Positions 29,901-34,333 of a stretch of DNA of 34,333 nucleotides are shown piece by piece. Where the stretch lies: NCBI GenBank assembly GCA_009602735.1, contig WELA01011897.1:356759-391091 (forward strand). The letters run 5' to 3'. This DNA is from Mesotaenium endlicherianum (taxonomy: Eukaryota; Streptophyta; Zygnematophyceae; Zygnematales; Mesotaeniaceae). The position numbers and the translations under genes are program-made. Each line of letters opens with the position of its first letter. The stretch's first letter is position 1. The notes under the pieces were generated by a model. That model did not search any database and was not told the DNA's origin. It saw only the letters and a program-made list of their open reading frames with translations.

Positions 29901-31465
29901 CTCCTCTCTCTCCTCTTTCTCCTCTCTCTCTCTCTTGCCCGCGTTGTCGGCTGGTATTGACGCCTACTGGTGTGCCTTTTTCTCCTCTCTCTCCTCTCTC
30001 CTCTCACTCTCTCTCTCTTGCCCACGTTGTCGGCTGCTTTTGAAGTCTGGTGGTCTGCTGGTCCCGTCTCCTGTCACTCCTCTCTCCTCTCTCTCTCTCT
30101 CTTGCCCAAGTTGTCGGCTGGTTTTGAGGTCTGCTGGTATGCTGGTTCTTCTCTCTTGCTCGCTTGCTTGGCTGGTCTGCTGGTCTACTGGTTCTCTCTC
30201 CTCTCTCCTCTCTCTCTCTTCCCCTCTCTCTCCCTTGCTTGCTTTCTTGGCTGGTTTGCAGGTCTGCTAGTCTGCTACTTCTCTCTCCTCTCCTTTCTCT
30301 CTCTCTTCTCTATCTCTCTCCCCCTCTCTCACTCTTGCTTGCTTTCTTCGCCGATTTTCAGGTCTGTTGTTCTGCTGTTTTGTGGGTCTGCTGTTCTGCT
30401 GGCTCTCTCTCTCCTCTCTCTCCTCTTCCTCTCTCTCCTCACTCTCTCACTCTCTATTGCTATATTTTGTCCCGACTGGGTTGTTGTGCTTCTCCTTGTT
30501 GCCACTAATAGTGGGCTACATCTGTGTTCCTCGTGATACTGCAGGTGAAAGAGGGCTTGAAGTGCATGGTGGCCAGAGATGCTTGGACCCAGTGGAAGGA
30601 CAAGCTCTCTCTTGATGAGTATGCGAAGTGCAACGAGCGTACTCAATGCATCAACGACCCCGTCTTTTGGAAGCAAGTGGAGAAGATCATCAAGTTGGTG
30701 GAGCCGATCGTGCAGCTGCTTCGACTATGTGACGGGGTCCAGCCTGTCATTGGGCAGGTGTGGTGTAAGCTGTGTGACTACGTGAAGTTCATCAAGAAGC
30801 TTCCTGGCTTTACCGCTGCGGAGAGGAACTTCTTCGTGGACCTTGTCCAAGTTAGGTGGGACTCTTTTCACTCACCTATGCACGCAGCTGGCTATGTTTT
30901 GCACCCTCAATACCAGGACCATGCCCAGCATAGTGTGAAAGAGGTCAAGGCTGGGTGGAATTTGATTTTGGAGCGTTTGGTGCCTCTCAAGGCTGACAGA
31001 AAGGTCATAAAGGAGCAGGTGAGGGTGTATCAGGCTAAGTCGGGAAGCTTTGCTGCTCCAGATGCTGATGATGATTGCACAGAACTTAGTGCTCCTGCAT
31101 GGTGGCATGAGTATGGTTCTAGCACTCCTGAGCTGCAAGAGCTTGCCATTAAGGTCTTAGGCCTGTGTACGTCGGCGAGCTCTTGTGAGCGTAACTGGTC
31201 TGAGTATGACTTTGTGCATAACAAGAAGCGGAACCGTCTAACACAGGTTCGAGCTGAGAAGTTGATTAAGGTCCATTCGAACCTTCGCCTATTGGAAGGC
31301 AAGAGGCGTACGGGTAAAGCCTCTGTGCCTGGGAGGTTCATTGAGGCTTACATTCAAGCAGAGGAGGGTGCTTTTGAGAATCCTGAAGAGGATGCACTAG
31401 ATTGTGAGTCATGGCCCCTAGTAGAGGAGCCAGAATACTTCTCTGATGATGATCCATGTGAGTAG
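8910..31465 (+). CDS. hAT transposase-derived protein: BED finger, DUF659, hAT dimerisation domain (four exons)
   Basis: Exons 8910-9709, 9987-10189, 10415-10671 and 30545-31465 join in phase to 726 codons. Donors are GTAAGT, GTATGT, GTATGC; acceptors TACAG, GGTAG, TGCAG. Exon 1 has a BED-type zinc finger (CTYCG...[10 protein letters not shown]...C) and the start of DUF659. Exons 2-3 continue with INFIVV, a TDSAG block and [11 protein letters not shown]. Exon 4 has [21 protein letters not shown] and the C-terminal dimerisation motif [21 protein letters not shown]. The candidate catalytic acids of the hAT RNase H-like fold (D in CSDGWTD, D in CTDSAG, E in CERNWS) are all present. No stop or frameshift was seen, so it is either a live transposase or a domesticated host gene. 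Intron 3 is about 19.9 kb because two retrotransposons inserted into a CT-repeat intron. No terminal inverted repeats were found. Confidence 0.8.
9710..9986 (+). other. Intron 1 of the hAT-derived gene with CTG-rich tract
   Basis: A 277-bp GT..AG intron in phase 2 that restores the conserved DGWTD block when removed. It is full of TGC/CTG triplets (a near-perfect run at about 9752-9768) and CTTGCTTTGCTTG motifs. Confidence 0.8.
10190..10414 (+). other. Intron 2 of the hAT-derived gene
   Basis: 225 bp, a multiple of three and free of stops, so retention would keep the frame. Removal joins [11 protein letters not shown] to SRLIEAKYP, matching the usual DUF659 spacing. Retention would insert 75 Cys/Leu-rich residues. 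Confidence 0.7.
10703..10707. repeat. Target site duplication of copy A, left
   Basis: GCTGA immediately before the 5' LTR; the identical GCTGA follows the 3' LTR at 19522-19526. Confidence 0.9.
10708..11451 (+). repeat. 5' LTR of copy A
   Basis: 744 bp, starting TGTAATGAATC and ending GATTCATTTCA, which form imperfect terminal inverted repeats. U3 contains about three tandem units of the type CAGTCTGCTGAACTTTAGTTA. The 3' LTR has one unit fewer, which explains the 26-bp length difference. Confidence 0.95.
11399..11412. promoter_or_regulatory. Palindromic TATA block of the LTR (copy A 5')
   Basis: ATAAAGATCTTTAT is a perfect 14-bp palindrome preceded by T, giving TATAAAG on the sense strand. 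The same palindrome occurs in all five LTRs: 6432-6445, 11399-11412, 19469-19482, 21059-21072 and 29133-29146. It lies only about 40 bp from the LTR end, so U5 would be short if this is the TATA box. Confidence 0.5.
11453..11464 (+). other. Primer binding site, copy A
   Basis: TGGTATCGGAGC one base after the LTR. It differs by one base from the usual plant initiator tRNA-Met site TGGTATCAGAGC. Confidence 0.85.
11486..12964 (+). CDS. gag: Gag polyprotein, copy A
   Basis: 492 residues; the structural protein that forms the virus-like particle and packages RNA. The first ATG after the PBS starts an alanine/glutamate-rich, probably helical N-terminus (about residues 40-95). A retrotransposon gag region follows ([29 protein letters not shown] and on, about 230-390). 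Next is an [16 protein letters not shown] basic stretch. Last comes one CCHC zinc knuckle, [14 protein letters not shown], from about residue 458. Its last 15 codons overlap the pol frame, and the stop lies inside the frameshift stem-loop. The protein sequence is identical to that of copy B, so it appears intact. Confidence 0.93.
   Translation: MVRTRSQTSNSRDMENQDNENVENQAESHVAGNRTYSEAVADTAAREAADEAAAIASVAAQQAEEEIARLEAEQVAKAAEDIQRREGQPADERTVEELMASRANVLNPPPAVQLNVPLGQIRDRLNAAGIAAAGARGIVEDTTQRVDANAAAAFANLPPQNVDLGALFVQMQSQMATMYQSQQEDKRIIMSLLRDRDQLGSHTTSGGGRGPSKPKPKPPQDYDPEGNRKYYLIKFLADVEQWLENYPELQDYEKVRHTGALLKGSAADWWLYWKEERKARQLGDPTWVEFVEKLHEKFDVINQQEKAIYAMISLTLKQTTSVAEFAQKFQENMMKQPDLPERYRIAYFRYGLKSEVSGHFAEKKYEKLADLIQDADAWDQQQFNHKRQSNALVSKIVKKPHGSYNAVEGDQAEDNQGDEYEYEYNAIQSRGRGGPSRGGYGRGGGRTKPRPASAKSTCYHCQQKGHYREQCPVKHLPKVERKDQPLKDSNSQ
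12940..12981 (+). promoter_or_regulatory. -1 ribosomal frameshift signal between gag and pol, copy A
   Basis: T TTA AAA in the gag frame (12940-12946) fits X XXY YYZ. After 7 nt comes a 10-bp stem, ACAGTCAGTA (12954-12963) with TACTGACTGT (12972-12981), around an 8-nt loop. The gag stop (12962-12964) is in the stem and loop. The pol frame is -1 relative to gag and open from 12919, so slippage here would give Gag-Pol. Function is inferred from geometry; the elements themselves are plain in the sequence. Confidence 0.75.
12944..16746 (+). pseudogene. pol: Pol of copy A, disabled by two small deletions
   Basis: Contains protease ([10 protein letters not shown]), RT ([22 protein letters not shown]), RNase H ([10 protein letters not shown]), integrase (HHCC, DD35E), GPY/F region and chromodomain. 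Compared with copy B it lacks two bases near 14425, stopping the first frame at 14448. It also lacks one base near 16151, stopping the second frame at 16180. The three pieces are 13033-14448, 14450-16180 and 16222-16746. RT also differs from B at two positions where B has the usual lysines (FVMKKDG for FVKKKDG, ITVENKY for ITVKNKY). It cannot make a full Pol unless supplied in trans. Confidence 0.9.
16795..16807 (+). other. Internal PPT-like tract, copy A
   Basis: TTAAGTTGGAGGG, identical to the tract just before the 3' LTR (18789-18801). It lies about 50 bp after the pol stop and is preceded by AAGGTGACAGGC, which also occurs after the ORF3 stop (about 18690). It may act as a second plus-strand primer or be a relic of a duplicated 3' end. 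Confidence 0.55.
16905..17012 (+). other. Putative intron and acceptor ahead of ORF3, copy A
   Basis: TACTAAC (16983-16989) lies 24 nt before CAG at 17010-17012, and the ORF3 ATG follows at 17014. Donors are possible at 16905 (GTAAGG) or 16910 (GTAAAC), or far upstream for an env-like subgenomic mRNA. TATA-like stretches occur at about 16809-16817 and 16835-16842. The same sequence is present in copy B (23530 to about 23637). Confidence 0.5.
17014..18690 (+). CDS. ORF3 of copy A, accessory protein of unknown function
   Basis: 558 residues from [13 protein letters not shown], in the same sense as gag-pol, between pol and the 3' LTR. I do not recognise the family. Residues 1 to about 100 are Glu/Lys/Arg/Gln-rich and should form a long coiled coil. 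A globular middle region (about 105-350) begins [12 protein letters not shown] and includes [16 protein letters not shown] and [14 protein letters not shown]. After KKGRSVDYS come an acidic run and a proline-rich stretch. The last about 30 residues are an SR-rich tail ([14 protein letters not shown]). No signal peptide, membrane segment or envelope-like feature is visible. Copy B differs at only about three residues. RNA or nucleocapsid binding is a guess from the SR tail. Confidence 0.8.
   Translation: MAPTTQKEDRKRKAEEARRTMEQYQKELAATSLTRREQERVRKQQEAAEEAQRKKDQEAENLRKAEEERQKKQQEEAAAAEEEKRKKIEADRQKSLATYRYTVVGGQNFDNLKEALLAAQEINRLEQTTLLQKEGATALDRYIETHTGVVLYEDYAKMVGYTAEQARYLADDSEDKPVPIPGIVGDQRLIRMVSMRPDSFKDTVFYLTLLPAYNEVERRSWEYLAREAGQQMFSPHWFPCKLRKAEHGPQYYQQPTDWRWMTVTNKKQECDRAQPDDFHYGLDGYLILPPHIAPWDPRLNGCLSNMNAETKEHRRRGRDYFSKGKHAFVKWAKNAGRIDISRLKAKQPPARPKKGRSVDYSMSTREQDDLVDETPTLSEEEDEEDEEGEQGRGEASAAGTQDTQREAVALPKEPRSGVWNVIPVMATTGPRARSPSPPAQAGEEADLTVLGSRHRQKSPEDRGARRGTRGWARGMPASPSAQGHVPLANVFQHPTGMPVYVGINTQIVEEQATILRSPRGPTLEQTGFFRRPADRPRGLSRSRSRSPSPDPEAPGTTP
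18768..18803 (+). other. Stem-loop and polypurine tract before the 3' LTR, copy A
   Basis: TGTTGTCG-AGG-CGACAACA (18768-18786) forms an 8-bp hairpin directly before the PPT region TTAAGTTGGAGGG (18789-18801). Two bases separate the PPT from the LTR. The hairpin recurs in B and C. Confidence 0.7.
18804..19521 (+). repeat. 3' LTR of copy A
   Basis: 718 bp, starting TGTAATGAATC and ending CATTTCA. It matches the 5' LTR apart from a 26-bp tandem-unit difference and few substitutions. Confidence 0.95.
19522..19526. repeat. Target site duplication of copy A, right
   Basis: GCTGA, identical to 10703-10707. Intron sequence resumes with CCTCATGCATGC. Confidence 0.9.
19600..21019 (+). repeat. CT-rich minisatellite between copies A and B
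   Basis: Degenerate units of about 45-130 bp: a CTTGCTTGCTTGGCTGGTCTGCTGG core followed by a CTCTCTCCTCTC pyrimidine tract. Cores are clear at about 20345, 20583, 20627, 20683, 20748 and 20805. The strand is almost free of purine runs. Open frames here are low-complexity Leu/Ser and not genes. Several units hold a TGCAG|GTCTG or TTCAG|GTCTG junction. Confidence 0.85.
21015..21019. repeat. Target site duplication of copy B, left
   Basis: TCTCT, matched by TCTCT at 29813-29817. Because the target is CT-rich, a chance match is more likely than for copy A. Confidence 0.7.
21020..21738 (-). repeat. 3' LTR of copy B
   Basis: 719 bp; plus strand starts TGAAATGAATTG and ends GATTCATTACA. It contains a 14-bp inverted repeat, AAGTCAGCTTGCTG (21541-21554) with its exact complement at 21568-21581. 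Confidence 0.95.
21741..21774 (-). other. PPT and stem-loop of copy B
   Basis: CCCTCCAACTTAA (21741-21753) is the PPT complement. TGTTGTCG-CCT-CGACAACA (21756-21774) is the conserved hairpin beside it. Confidence 0.7.
21852..23528 (-). CDS. ORF3 of copy B, accessory protein of unknown function
   Basis: 558 residues, intact, starting MAPTTQKED at 23528 just after the acceptor CAG (23532-23530). It is identical to the copy A protein except for about three residues in the acidic/linker region (EEEEQ for EGEQ, TQGQAV for TQREAV). Architecture: N-terminal coiled coil, an unrecognised globular middle with [14 protein letters not shown], an acidic run and an SR-rich tail. A branch-site consensus (complement of 23553-23559, TACTAAC) precedes it. 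Near identity of A and B fits recent shared ancestry. The diverged relic in C shows the ORF predates both. Confidence 0.8.
   Translation of the reverse strand: MAPTTQKEDRKRKAEEARRTMEQYQKELAATSLTRREQERVRKQQEAAEEAQRKKDQEAENLRKAEEERQKKQQEEAAAAEEEKRKKIEADRQKSLATYRYTVVGGQNFDNLKEALLAAQEINRLEQTTLLQKEGATALDRYIETHTGVVLYEDYAKMVGYTAEQARYLADDSEDKPVPIPGIVGDQRLIRMVSMRPDSFKDTVFYLTLLPAYNEVERRSWEYLAREAGQQMFSPHWFPCKLRKAEHGPQYYQQPTDWRWMTVTNKKQECDRAQPDDFHYGLDGYLILPPHIAPWDPRLNGCLSNMNAETKEHRRRGRDYFSKGKHAFVKWAKNAGRIDISRLKAKQPPARPKKGRSVDYSMSTREQDDLVDETPTLSEEEDEEDEEEEQGRGEASAAGTQDTQGQAVALPKEPRSGVWNVIPVMATTGPRARSPSPPAQAGEEADLTVLGSRHRQKSPEDRGARRGTRGWARGMPASPSAQGHVPLANVFQHPTGMPVYVGINTQIVEEQATILRSPRGPTLEQTGFFRRPADRPRGLSRSRSRSPSPDPEAPGTTP
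23735..23747 (-). other. Internal PPT-like tract, copy B
   Basis: CCCTCCAACTTAA on the plus strand, i.e. TTAAGTTGGAGGG in the element's sense. It is identical to the terminal tract at 21741-21753 and lies between the end of pol and ORF3. Confidence 0.55.
23796..27599 (-). CDS. pol: Pol polyprotein of copy B, intact chromovirus Pol
   Basis: Open frame in -1 relation to gag; 1,238 residues if counted from the ATG at 27512, longer when entered from the slippery site at 27605-27599. Aspartic protease FVDGGAS (D76). RT about 300-480 with [18 protein letters not shown] and FLDD (441-443). RNase H with D589, E639, D664 and D706. Integrase zinc ligands H805, H812, C842, C845 and catalytic D875, D936, E972 (DD35E spacing). 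GPY/F-type region ([13 protein letters not shown]). C-terminal chromodomain about 1178-1230 ([10 protein letters not shown]...YLIRWKGYD...TWEF), which in this clade steers integration to modified chromatin. All expected catalytic residues are present. Numbering counts from the ATG. Confidence 0.95.
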   Translation of the reverse strand, partial: RQQQSVIQSTDCEDARDSESSLAALVAGIMGPAELDSLCMPDNQIKETISNIDVQRVHTLDALVPPDVQHFFATSGEQCESQEKTVPPILLHCMIAGRKVRAFVDGGASHTFIHKDLVKRLRLPTVTQGNRKIFLGDASSIPGGVITKPIEVQLGSGIAVLTETLTFEVLNTGFYDLVLGRSWLNRHQAEVCWSRGTVKVRGASDGQTDLAPTSALPLVLCGWQMKEKKRLPEGCKLLNAMEFVKSWNQKEDRMFCLLLREVPPQPEEVVEKKVHPPEHPTAANIVAQYTDVFNMPPGLPPKREVDHRIDLLPGSQPPWQRTYGLSYLESEELKTQIAELEENGYISPSKSPYGAPILFVKKKDGSMRMCVDYRALNRITVKNKYALPRIEDLLDTLSGAKVFSKIDLKSGYHQIRIAEGDEHKTAFRTRYGHYEFNVMPFGLTNAPATFMGAMNDIFRPYLDKFVQVFLDDILIFSKDEAQHTEHLKKVLDTLRKNHLYAKMSKCDFFKESIEFLGHVVSKEGISVDPKKVQTIRDWPVPQSVSEVRSFLGLANYYRRFIENYSTKASKLTDLTKKDIGYVWGEEQQAAFQTLKDALCSAPVLAVYDPSKPVQVVTDASDFAMGAILLQPADKTTKDGKVRQEWHPVLYESMKFNPAEINYSVHDKELLAIIHVLKQWRAYLHGKAFKVITDHLALTHFQKKSKLSRRENRWSQMLEQFQVQIDYKPGKLNPADALSRRPDLQERNFSQHAVDKVLCALTSLKVKKSFLEQLRKAYLSDPTFEPSPTTGMCRATALGYKLKGGVWVTETTSGRLKLVIPNNLEIRSLLLSQAHDSLLGGHLGQAKTVGKLAKHYHWEGLPREVLKYVKSCDQCQRNKSRHTPPGGLLQPLPIPAGRWETISMDWVVSLPRTANGHDSILVVVDKLTKMVIFIPTTVKVTALETARQFYNHVVCQHGLPSNIISDRDSKFTSKFWRALMGLMGVKQLLSTANHPQTDGQTERTNRVLQEVLRAYINQKQDNWDDLLPQIQFAVNSAVHASTGKTPFELSLGRVPKSPLDVLGESLTHPEGIDNPVSLQLTQEFADTLSEVQRNLHTAQENQQKYANQHRRELTFSKGDLVKLHSQHLYLPGVVKKKLGPVWVGPYSVVRRVGQNAYKLNMSAEYKGHPVFNVSFLEPYIKGDTLFTGRFPVQPGPVPAVRDGDPEEYEVDEILDARSVRRSSKYVMKYLIRWKGYDASGDTWEFKDHLTNAKGALTRFHLRAAGVPP
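27564..27605 (-). promoter_or_regulatory. -1 ribosomal frameshift signal between gag and pol, copy B
   Basis: Slippery T TTA AAA at 27605-27599, a 7-nt spacer, then the 10-bp stem (27591-27582 with 27573-27564) and 8-nt loop. It is base-identical to copy A. Confidence 0.75.
27581..29059 (-). CDS. gag: Gag polyprotein, copy B
   Basis: 492 residues, the same protein as copy A. It has an Ala/Glu-rich helical N-terminus, a retrotransposon gag region including [14 protein letters not shown], a Gly/Arg-rich basic segment and one CCHC knuckle ([14 protein letters not shown]). The last codons overlap pol, and the stop lies within the frameshift hairpin. Confidence 0.93.
   Translation of the reverse strand: MVRTRSQTSNSRDMENQDNENVENQAESHVAGNRTYSEAVADTAAREAADEAAAIASVAAQQAEEEIARLEAEQVAKAAEDIQRREGQPADERTVEELMASRANVLNPPPAVQLNVPLGQIRDRLNAAGIAAAGARGIVEDTTQRVDANAAAAFANLPPQNVDLGALFVQMQSQMATMYQSQQEDKRIIMSLLRDRDQLGSHTTSGGGRGPSKPKPKPPQDYDPEGNRKYYLIKFLADVEQWLENYPELQDYEKVRHTGALLKGSAADWWLYWKEERKARQLGDPTWVEFVEKLHEKFDVINQQEKAIYAMISLTLKQTTSVAEFAQKFQENMMKQPDLPERYRIAYFRYGLKSEVSGHFAEKKYEKLADLIQDADAWDQQQFNHKRQSNALVSKIVKKPHGSYNAVEGDQAEDNQGDEYEYEYNAIQSRGRGGPSRGGYGRGGGRTKPRPASAKSTCYHCQQKGHYREQCPVKHLPKVERKDQPLKDSNSQ
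29081..29092 (-). other. Primer binding site, copy B
   Basis: GCTCCGATACCA on the plus strand, i.e. TGGTATCGGAGC in element sense. It lies one base from the LTR and is one mismatch from the plant initiator tRNA-Met site. Confidence 0.85.
29094..29812 (-). repeat. 5' LTR of copy B
   Basis: 719 bp; plus strand starts TGAAATGAATCG and ends GATTCATTACA. By eye about 17 substitutions and two 1-bp indels separate it from the 3' LTR. Confidence 0.95.
29813..29817. repeat. Target site duplication of copy B, right
   Basis: TCTCT, matching 21015-21019. Confidence 0.7.
29818..30460 (+). repeat. CT-rich minisatellite, right part of intron 3
   Basis: Continuation of the repeat broken by copy B: CT tracts alternating with TTGGCTGGTTTTGAAGTCTGGTGGTCTGCTGGT-type cores at about 29860, 30030, 30115, 30170, 30245 and 30350. 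CAG|GTCTG junctions occur at about 30259 and 30359. The true acceptor of exon 4 follows at 30544. Confidence 0.85.
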
Positions 31466-31672
31466 TAGCGTCGTACTTCACAGTTTAAAGTGCTCGCATA
31501 TGTGAGGTCATTTAGGTTACTTTGTACCATGCATTGACAGTGTAGGCTTTCATAGTCATTAGTTGAGTATTACTTTCTTTACCATGTGGTGTAATAATAC
31601 CATATTCCATAAATCCATGTACATAATTCCGACATTTTTTATAAATCCTCCATAATTTGTCTCCCTCCCTCC

Positions 31673-31674
<2 letters not shown>

Positions 31675-31722
<48 letters not shown>
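31675..31722 (+). repeat. (CT)24 microsatellite
   Basis: 48 bp of perfect CT, opening the third plus-strand CT minisatellite block. Confidence 0.95.
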
Positions 31723-31726
<4 letters not shown>

Positions 31727-32355
31727 TTGCTTGGCTGATATGCAAGTCTACAGGTCTAATGCCTCTCTCCTCTCTATCTCCCTCTTGCTTGCTTGCTTGG
31801 CTGGTCTGCTGGTTTTCTTTCCTCTCTCACACCTCCTCTCTATTTCTCTCTTTCCTCTCTCTCCTCTCTCCCTCTATGTCTCTCTTGCTTGCTTGCTTGG
31901 ATGAGTTGCTAGTCTGCTGGTCTGCCGGTCCGCCGTCTCTCTCCTCTCTGTCTCTCACTCTCTCTTTCTATCTCCCTCTTGCTTTCTTGCTTGGCTGGTT
32001 TGCTGGTTTCCTCTCCTCTCTCTCACTCTTTCTCTCTCTCTCTTGTCTCTCTCTCGCCCCCCCCTCCCTCTCTCTCCTCTCTCCCTCTATGTGTCTCTTG
32101 CTTGCTTGCTTGGCTAATCTGGTGGTCGGCTGGTATGCCGTCTCTCTCTCCTCTCTCTCTCTCCCTTGCTTGCTTGCCTGCCCAGCCTGCTGGTTCTCTC
32201 GCGTCTCTCCCCTCTCTCTCTTTCTCTCTCTCTCTCTCTTCCTTGCCTTGTCTGCTGATTTGGAGGTTTGCTCTCTCCTCTCTCGCTCAGCCTATATTAT
32301 TGTTTGCTTGCTTGGGTGGTCCACTCGTTCTCTCTCCTCTCTCTCTCTTGCTAGT
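31723..32355 (+). repeat. CT-rich minisatellite downstream of the hAT gene
   Basis: The same family as in intron 3: TTGCTTGCTTGGCTGGTCTGCTGG cores at about 31724, 31787, 31888, 31980, 32098 and 32166, spaced by CTCTCTCC tracts. Unit length is about 60-120 bp. Confidence 0.85.
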
Positions 32356-32398
32356 GCATAGCATCTCTTAAATACCTAAACATCTTCATATTGTGCAG

Positions 32399-32631
32399 TC
32401 TAATATTATTAAGTATAAGATAATAGTTCTAATGCATACTCATTTAAGAGGCTAAGCTAAAGAGAATACAGCAAACACATATTAGTTTACCATAGGATAA
32501 AAGCTAGTGAAAGATAAAGAGAAGCTGTGACTAATTGACAACTTCACTTGACACGTGAAATTATGATACGACAAATAAGTCTCAATAGTGCCAATAACAA
32601 ATAATGAACGACATGAGCGCTACATTGTCAA
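32399..32631. other. Intergenic space between convergent genes
   Basis: AT-rich sequence with no ORF or repeat of note. It should hold the 3' UTR ends of the hAT-derived gene and of the ligase-like gene. Confidence 0.5.
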
Positions 32632-33144
32632 TCAGTTAGACCTAAGGTCAAATTTTTTTAATGGAACTTGCTTGCCGGCCTTACAGCTATCCTCCAGCCA
32701 CAAGTGTGACAACAAATTGGTACTTGGGGATAAGAGCATAGTGCGCGCACTCTCTCCAAGACTGCCCACATTATCCCCCCAAAGGACATAAACACATAAG
32801 ACAATTATTCATGCCATGGGAGGGCAAATATTACAAAATTGTGCAAAAGTCAAAAAGCCATATAGAGCCCAAAGTCCCGTACACTAAAGAGTACACCAAA
32901 GCAAAGCAAAGCAGAGCAGAGCACTGCAGATGCATGCTGATATTAGAACTATGAAACACATGCAAAGGGAAGGTCTCAGAGTATGTCGTGACGTACCTCG
33001 TCAAAATGTTGTCAAATGAGACAGGCTGGTCTGGCAAGGAGTACACGACCACATGCGTCACACTTGGTGATGGGTCCGTTGCCAAGCACCCTCCGTACAT
33101 AACCACCTCAAGTGACAATCGCCGCAGCGTCATTGCAGCAACAG
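32632..33144 (-). CDS. DNA ligase IV-like protein, C-terminal BRCT domain (last two exons; 5' part outside window)
   Basis: Minus-strand exons 33144-32997 and 32761-32632 join in phase (donor GTACGT, acceptor GGGCAG). Together they encode about 91 residues ending FDLRSN and a stop. The fold-defining BRCT features are in order: LRRLSLEVVMYGGCLA (helix then GG turn), PSVTHVVVY (core strand), and near the end SHLWLEDSCKAGKQVPL (the conserved tryptophan helix). Spacing between these blocks and the terminal position match the second BRCT of plant DNA ligase IV, the non-homologous end-joining ligase. In that enzyme the tandem BRCTs bind XRCC4. The catalytic domain would lie right of the window. Another BRCT protein is possible. 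An in-frame stop just upstream of 33144 supports the acceptor there. Confidence 0.6.
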
Positions 33145-33229
33145 CTTAAAAGTGGGGGTTGCTGCATGTGAAGTGGGTGCACAGGTTCTGCATAATCAAG
33201 CATCAAAGCAAAAGAAGCAAGAGTAGCAC

Positions 33230-33470
33230 AATATACAGCAGCACAACACAGCACTGCAAAGAAGAGCAAGACAGCAGCACAAACACAGCAGCAGCAGGTG
33301 CAAAGCAGCCTAGGCGCGCAGCAGAGCACCAACATCCCTTAGCAGCAGCAGGTGCAAAGAAGCCTAGCAGCACGGCAGAACAGCAGCACCCCCTCGCAGC
33401 ACAACAGCACAGCAGAAGGAAACTACCACAGCAATATTGCAGCAGCAAAGCAAGGTAGCAAGCAGAGAGC
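33230..33470. repeat. CAG-rich repeat region
   Basis: AGCA/CAGCAG-rich DNA with an approximate 54-bp direct repeat: AGCAGCAGCAGGTGCAAAG at about 33287 and again at about 33341. On the minus (coding) strand it reads CTGCTG, like intron 1 of the hAT-derived gene. Confidence 0.8.
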
Positions 33471-33514
33471 ACGGCTCAACAGAACCATAGCAGCAGCGAC
33501 ACAACGAATGCGTA

Positions 33515-34333
33515 AGAGAGATAGAGAGGAGAGAGAGAAAGGACAGAAGAGGACCAACAAGCAACTAAGCAAGCATGCAATAGAGAGAGAGAGGAGAGAA
33601 GAGAGAGAGAACCAGTAGCCAACAGGACCTGAAAACCAGCCAAGAAAGCGAGCAAACAAGAGAGGGGGAGAGGGGCAGAGAGGAGAGAGAGAGAGGAGAA
33701 AGAGGAGAGAGGAGTGAGAGGACCAACGGACCAGCAGAGTAGACAAGCAAGCAAGCAAGGGAGAGAGAGAAAGAGAAAGAGACCAACGAGGGGGGGGAGA
33801 GAGGGACAACTAGCAGATCAGCCAAGCAACGAGGCAAGAGAAACAGAACCACCAGACCAGCAGACGTCAAAACCAGCCAACAAAGCGAGCAAGCATGAGG
33901 GAGAAAGAGCATACAAGCAAACCAACATCACAAAGAGAGAGAAGAGAGGGAAGAGAGAACCAGCAACCCACAATACCTAAAGAAAACTGCCAAGAGAGCA
34001 AGCAAGACAGAGAGTGGGAGAGAGAGAGATAGGAGAGAGAGAGGAGAGAGAGGCCAGCAGACCAGCAGACCTAAAAACGAACCAAGAAAGCAAGCAAGAG
34101 AAAGAGGAAGGGAGAGAGAGGGAGAGAGAGGCGAGAGACAAAGGAGAGAAGAGAGAGAACCAGCAGACCAGCAAACCTGCAAAACCAGCCAAGAAAGCAA
34201 GCAAGAGAGAGGGGGGGGGAGAGAGAGAGGGGGAGGCGAGGAGAGAGAACCAGCACACCAGCAGACCAGAAGAGTAACGAAGCAAGCAAGCAAGGGCGAA
34301 AGAGAGAGATAGAGAGAAAGAGAAAGAGAGAGA
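33515..34333 (-). repeat. GA-rich minisatellite (reverse complement of the CT family)
   Basis: AGAGAGAGG tracts alternate with CCAGCAGACCAGC and CCAAGAAAGCAAGCAAG cores. These are the complement of the CTTGCTTGCTTGG/GCTGGTCTGCTGG units at 19600-21019, 29818-30460 and 31723-32355. The inverted polarity matches the minus-strand gene it lies in. Confidence 0.85.

Larger units (their letters stand above)
10672..30544 (+). other. Giant intron 3 of the hAT-derived gene
   Basis: GTATGC donor at 10672 and CTGCAG acceptor ending at 30544, phase 0. They join LLERLNN to VKEGLKCMV, as expected within this family. Subtracting elements A and B and one TSD copy each leaves about 2.26 kb, nearly all CT-rich minisatellite. 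The intron was therefore already a pyrimidine-rich repeat before the insertions. Confidence 0.7.
31458..32398 (+). other. Possible 3'-terminal intron or 3' flank of the hAT-derived gene
   Basis: The last codons read CCAT|GTGAGT, a strong donor at 31458, and a good acceptor (ATTGTGCAG) ends at 32398. Splicing would replace the last residues by DPF and a TAA stop, and would make the CT-rich block 31675-32355 intronic like the others. Without it, translation stops at 31463-31465 and this is 3' flank. Inference only. Confidence 0.3.
33145..34333 (-). other. Intron of the ligase-like gene, running off the right edge
   Basis: Expected as intron because the exon at 33144 starts with an acceptor (CTTTTAAG). 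No coding sequence is seen. It contains a CAG-rich part (33230-33470) and a GA-rich minisatellite (33515-34333). Confidence 0.55.

Noticed and set aside
29792..34293. Several Arg/Glu-rich or Leu/Ser-rich frames in CT/GA repeats
   Set aside because: They read off dinucleotide-like DNA in every frame and show no gene-like composition.

Overview
The window looks like nuclear DNA of a streptophyte (green plant or charophyte alga). It holds intron-rich genes: an ascorbate-oxidase-type multicopper oxidase, a plant-style BED/DUF659/hAT protein and a DNA ligase IV-like BRCT tail. It also holds chromodomain Ty3/gypsy retrotransposons whose primer binding site resembles plant initiator-tRNA-Met sites. 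I cannot name the species; the very CT-rich introns and strong coiled-coil ORFs would fit a charophyte or bryophyte, but that is inference. All gene models are read by eye from homology motifs and splice consensus.

Layout. (1) 215-3662, minus: seven exons covering the N-terminal two thirds of an L-ascorbate oxidase-like protein; its 3' part lies beyond the left edge. (2) 3663-6393: mostly non-coding, with an inverted repeat and a 96-bp tandem duplication. (3) 6394-8253: old, truncated chromovirus copy C (3' LTR plus a decayed ORF3), minus. (4) 8910-31465, plus: one four-exon hAT-transposase-derived gene with an apparently intact frame. Its third intron (10672-30544, about 19.9 kb) holds two full-length chromoviruses in opposite orientation: copy A (10708-19521, plus, TSD GCTGA) and copy B (21020-29812, minus, TSD TCTCT). 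CT-rich minisatellite DNA lies around and between them. (5) 31466-32400: 3' flank and another CT minisatellite. (6) 32632-33144, minus: the last two exons of a DNA ligase IV-like gene, convergent with the hAT gene. The right edge is GA-rich, i.e. CT-rich on that gene's coding strand.

The chromovirus family is the most interesting part. Each full copy has gag, then pol (protease, RT, RNase H, integrase, GPY/F, chromodomain), then an unrecognised 558-residue third ORF in the same sense. Gag and pol are joined by a textbook -1 frameshift signal: slippery T TTA AAA, a 7-nt spacer and a 10-bp stem-loop containing the gag stop. ORF3 sits behind a near-perfect splice acceptor (TACTAAC branch site and CAG) and between two copies of the PPT-like sequence TTAAGTTGGAGGG, suggesting capture of an extra gene with its own expression mode. 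Copy B is open throughout. Copy A carries two small deletions in pol. Because A and B are head-to-head inverted in a transcribed intron, host transcription would yield an RNA with about 8.8-kb self-complementary arms.
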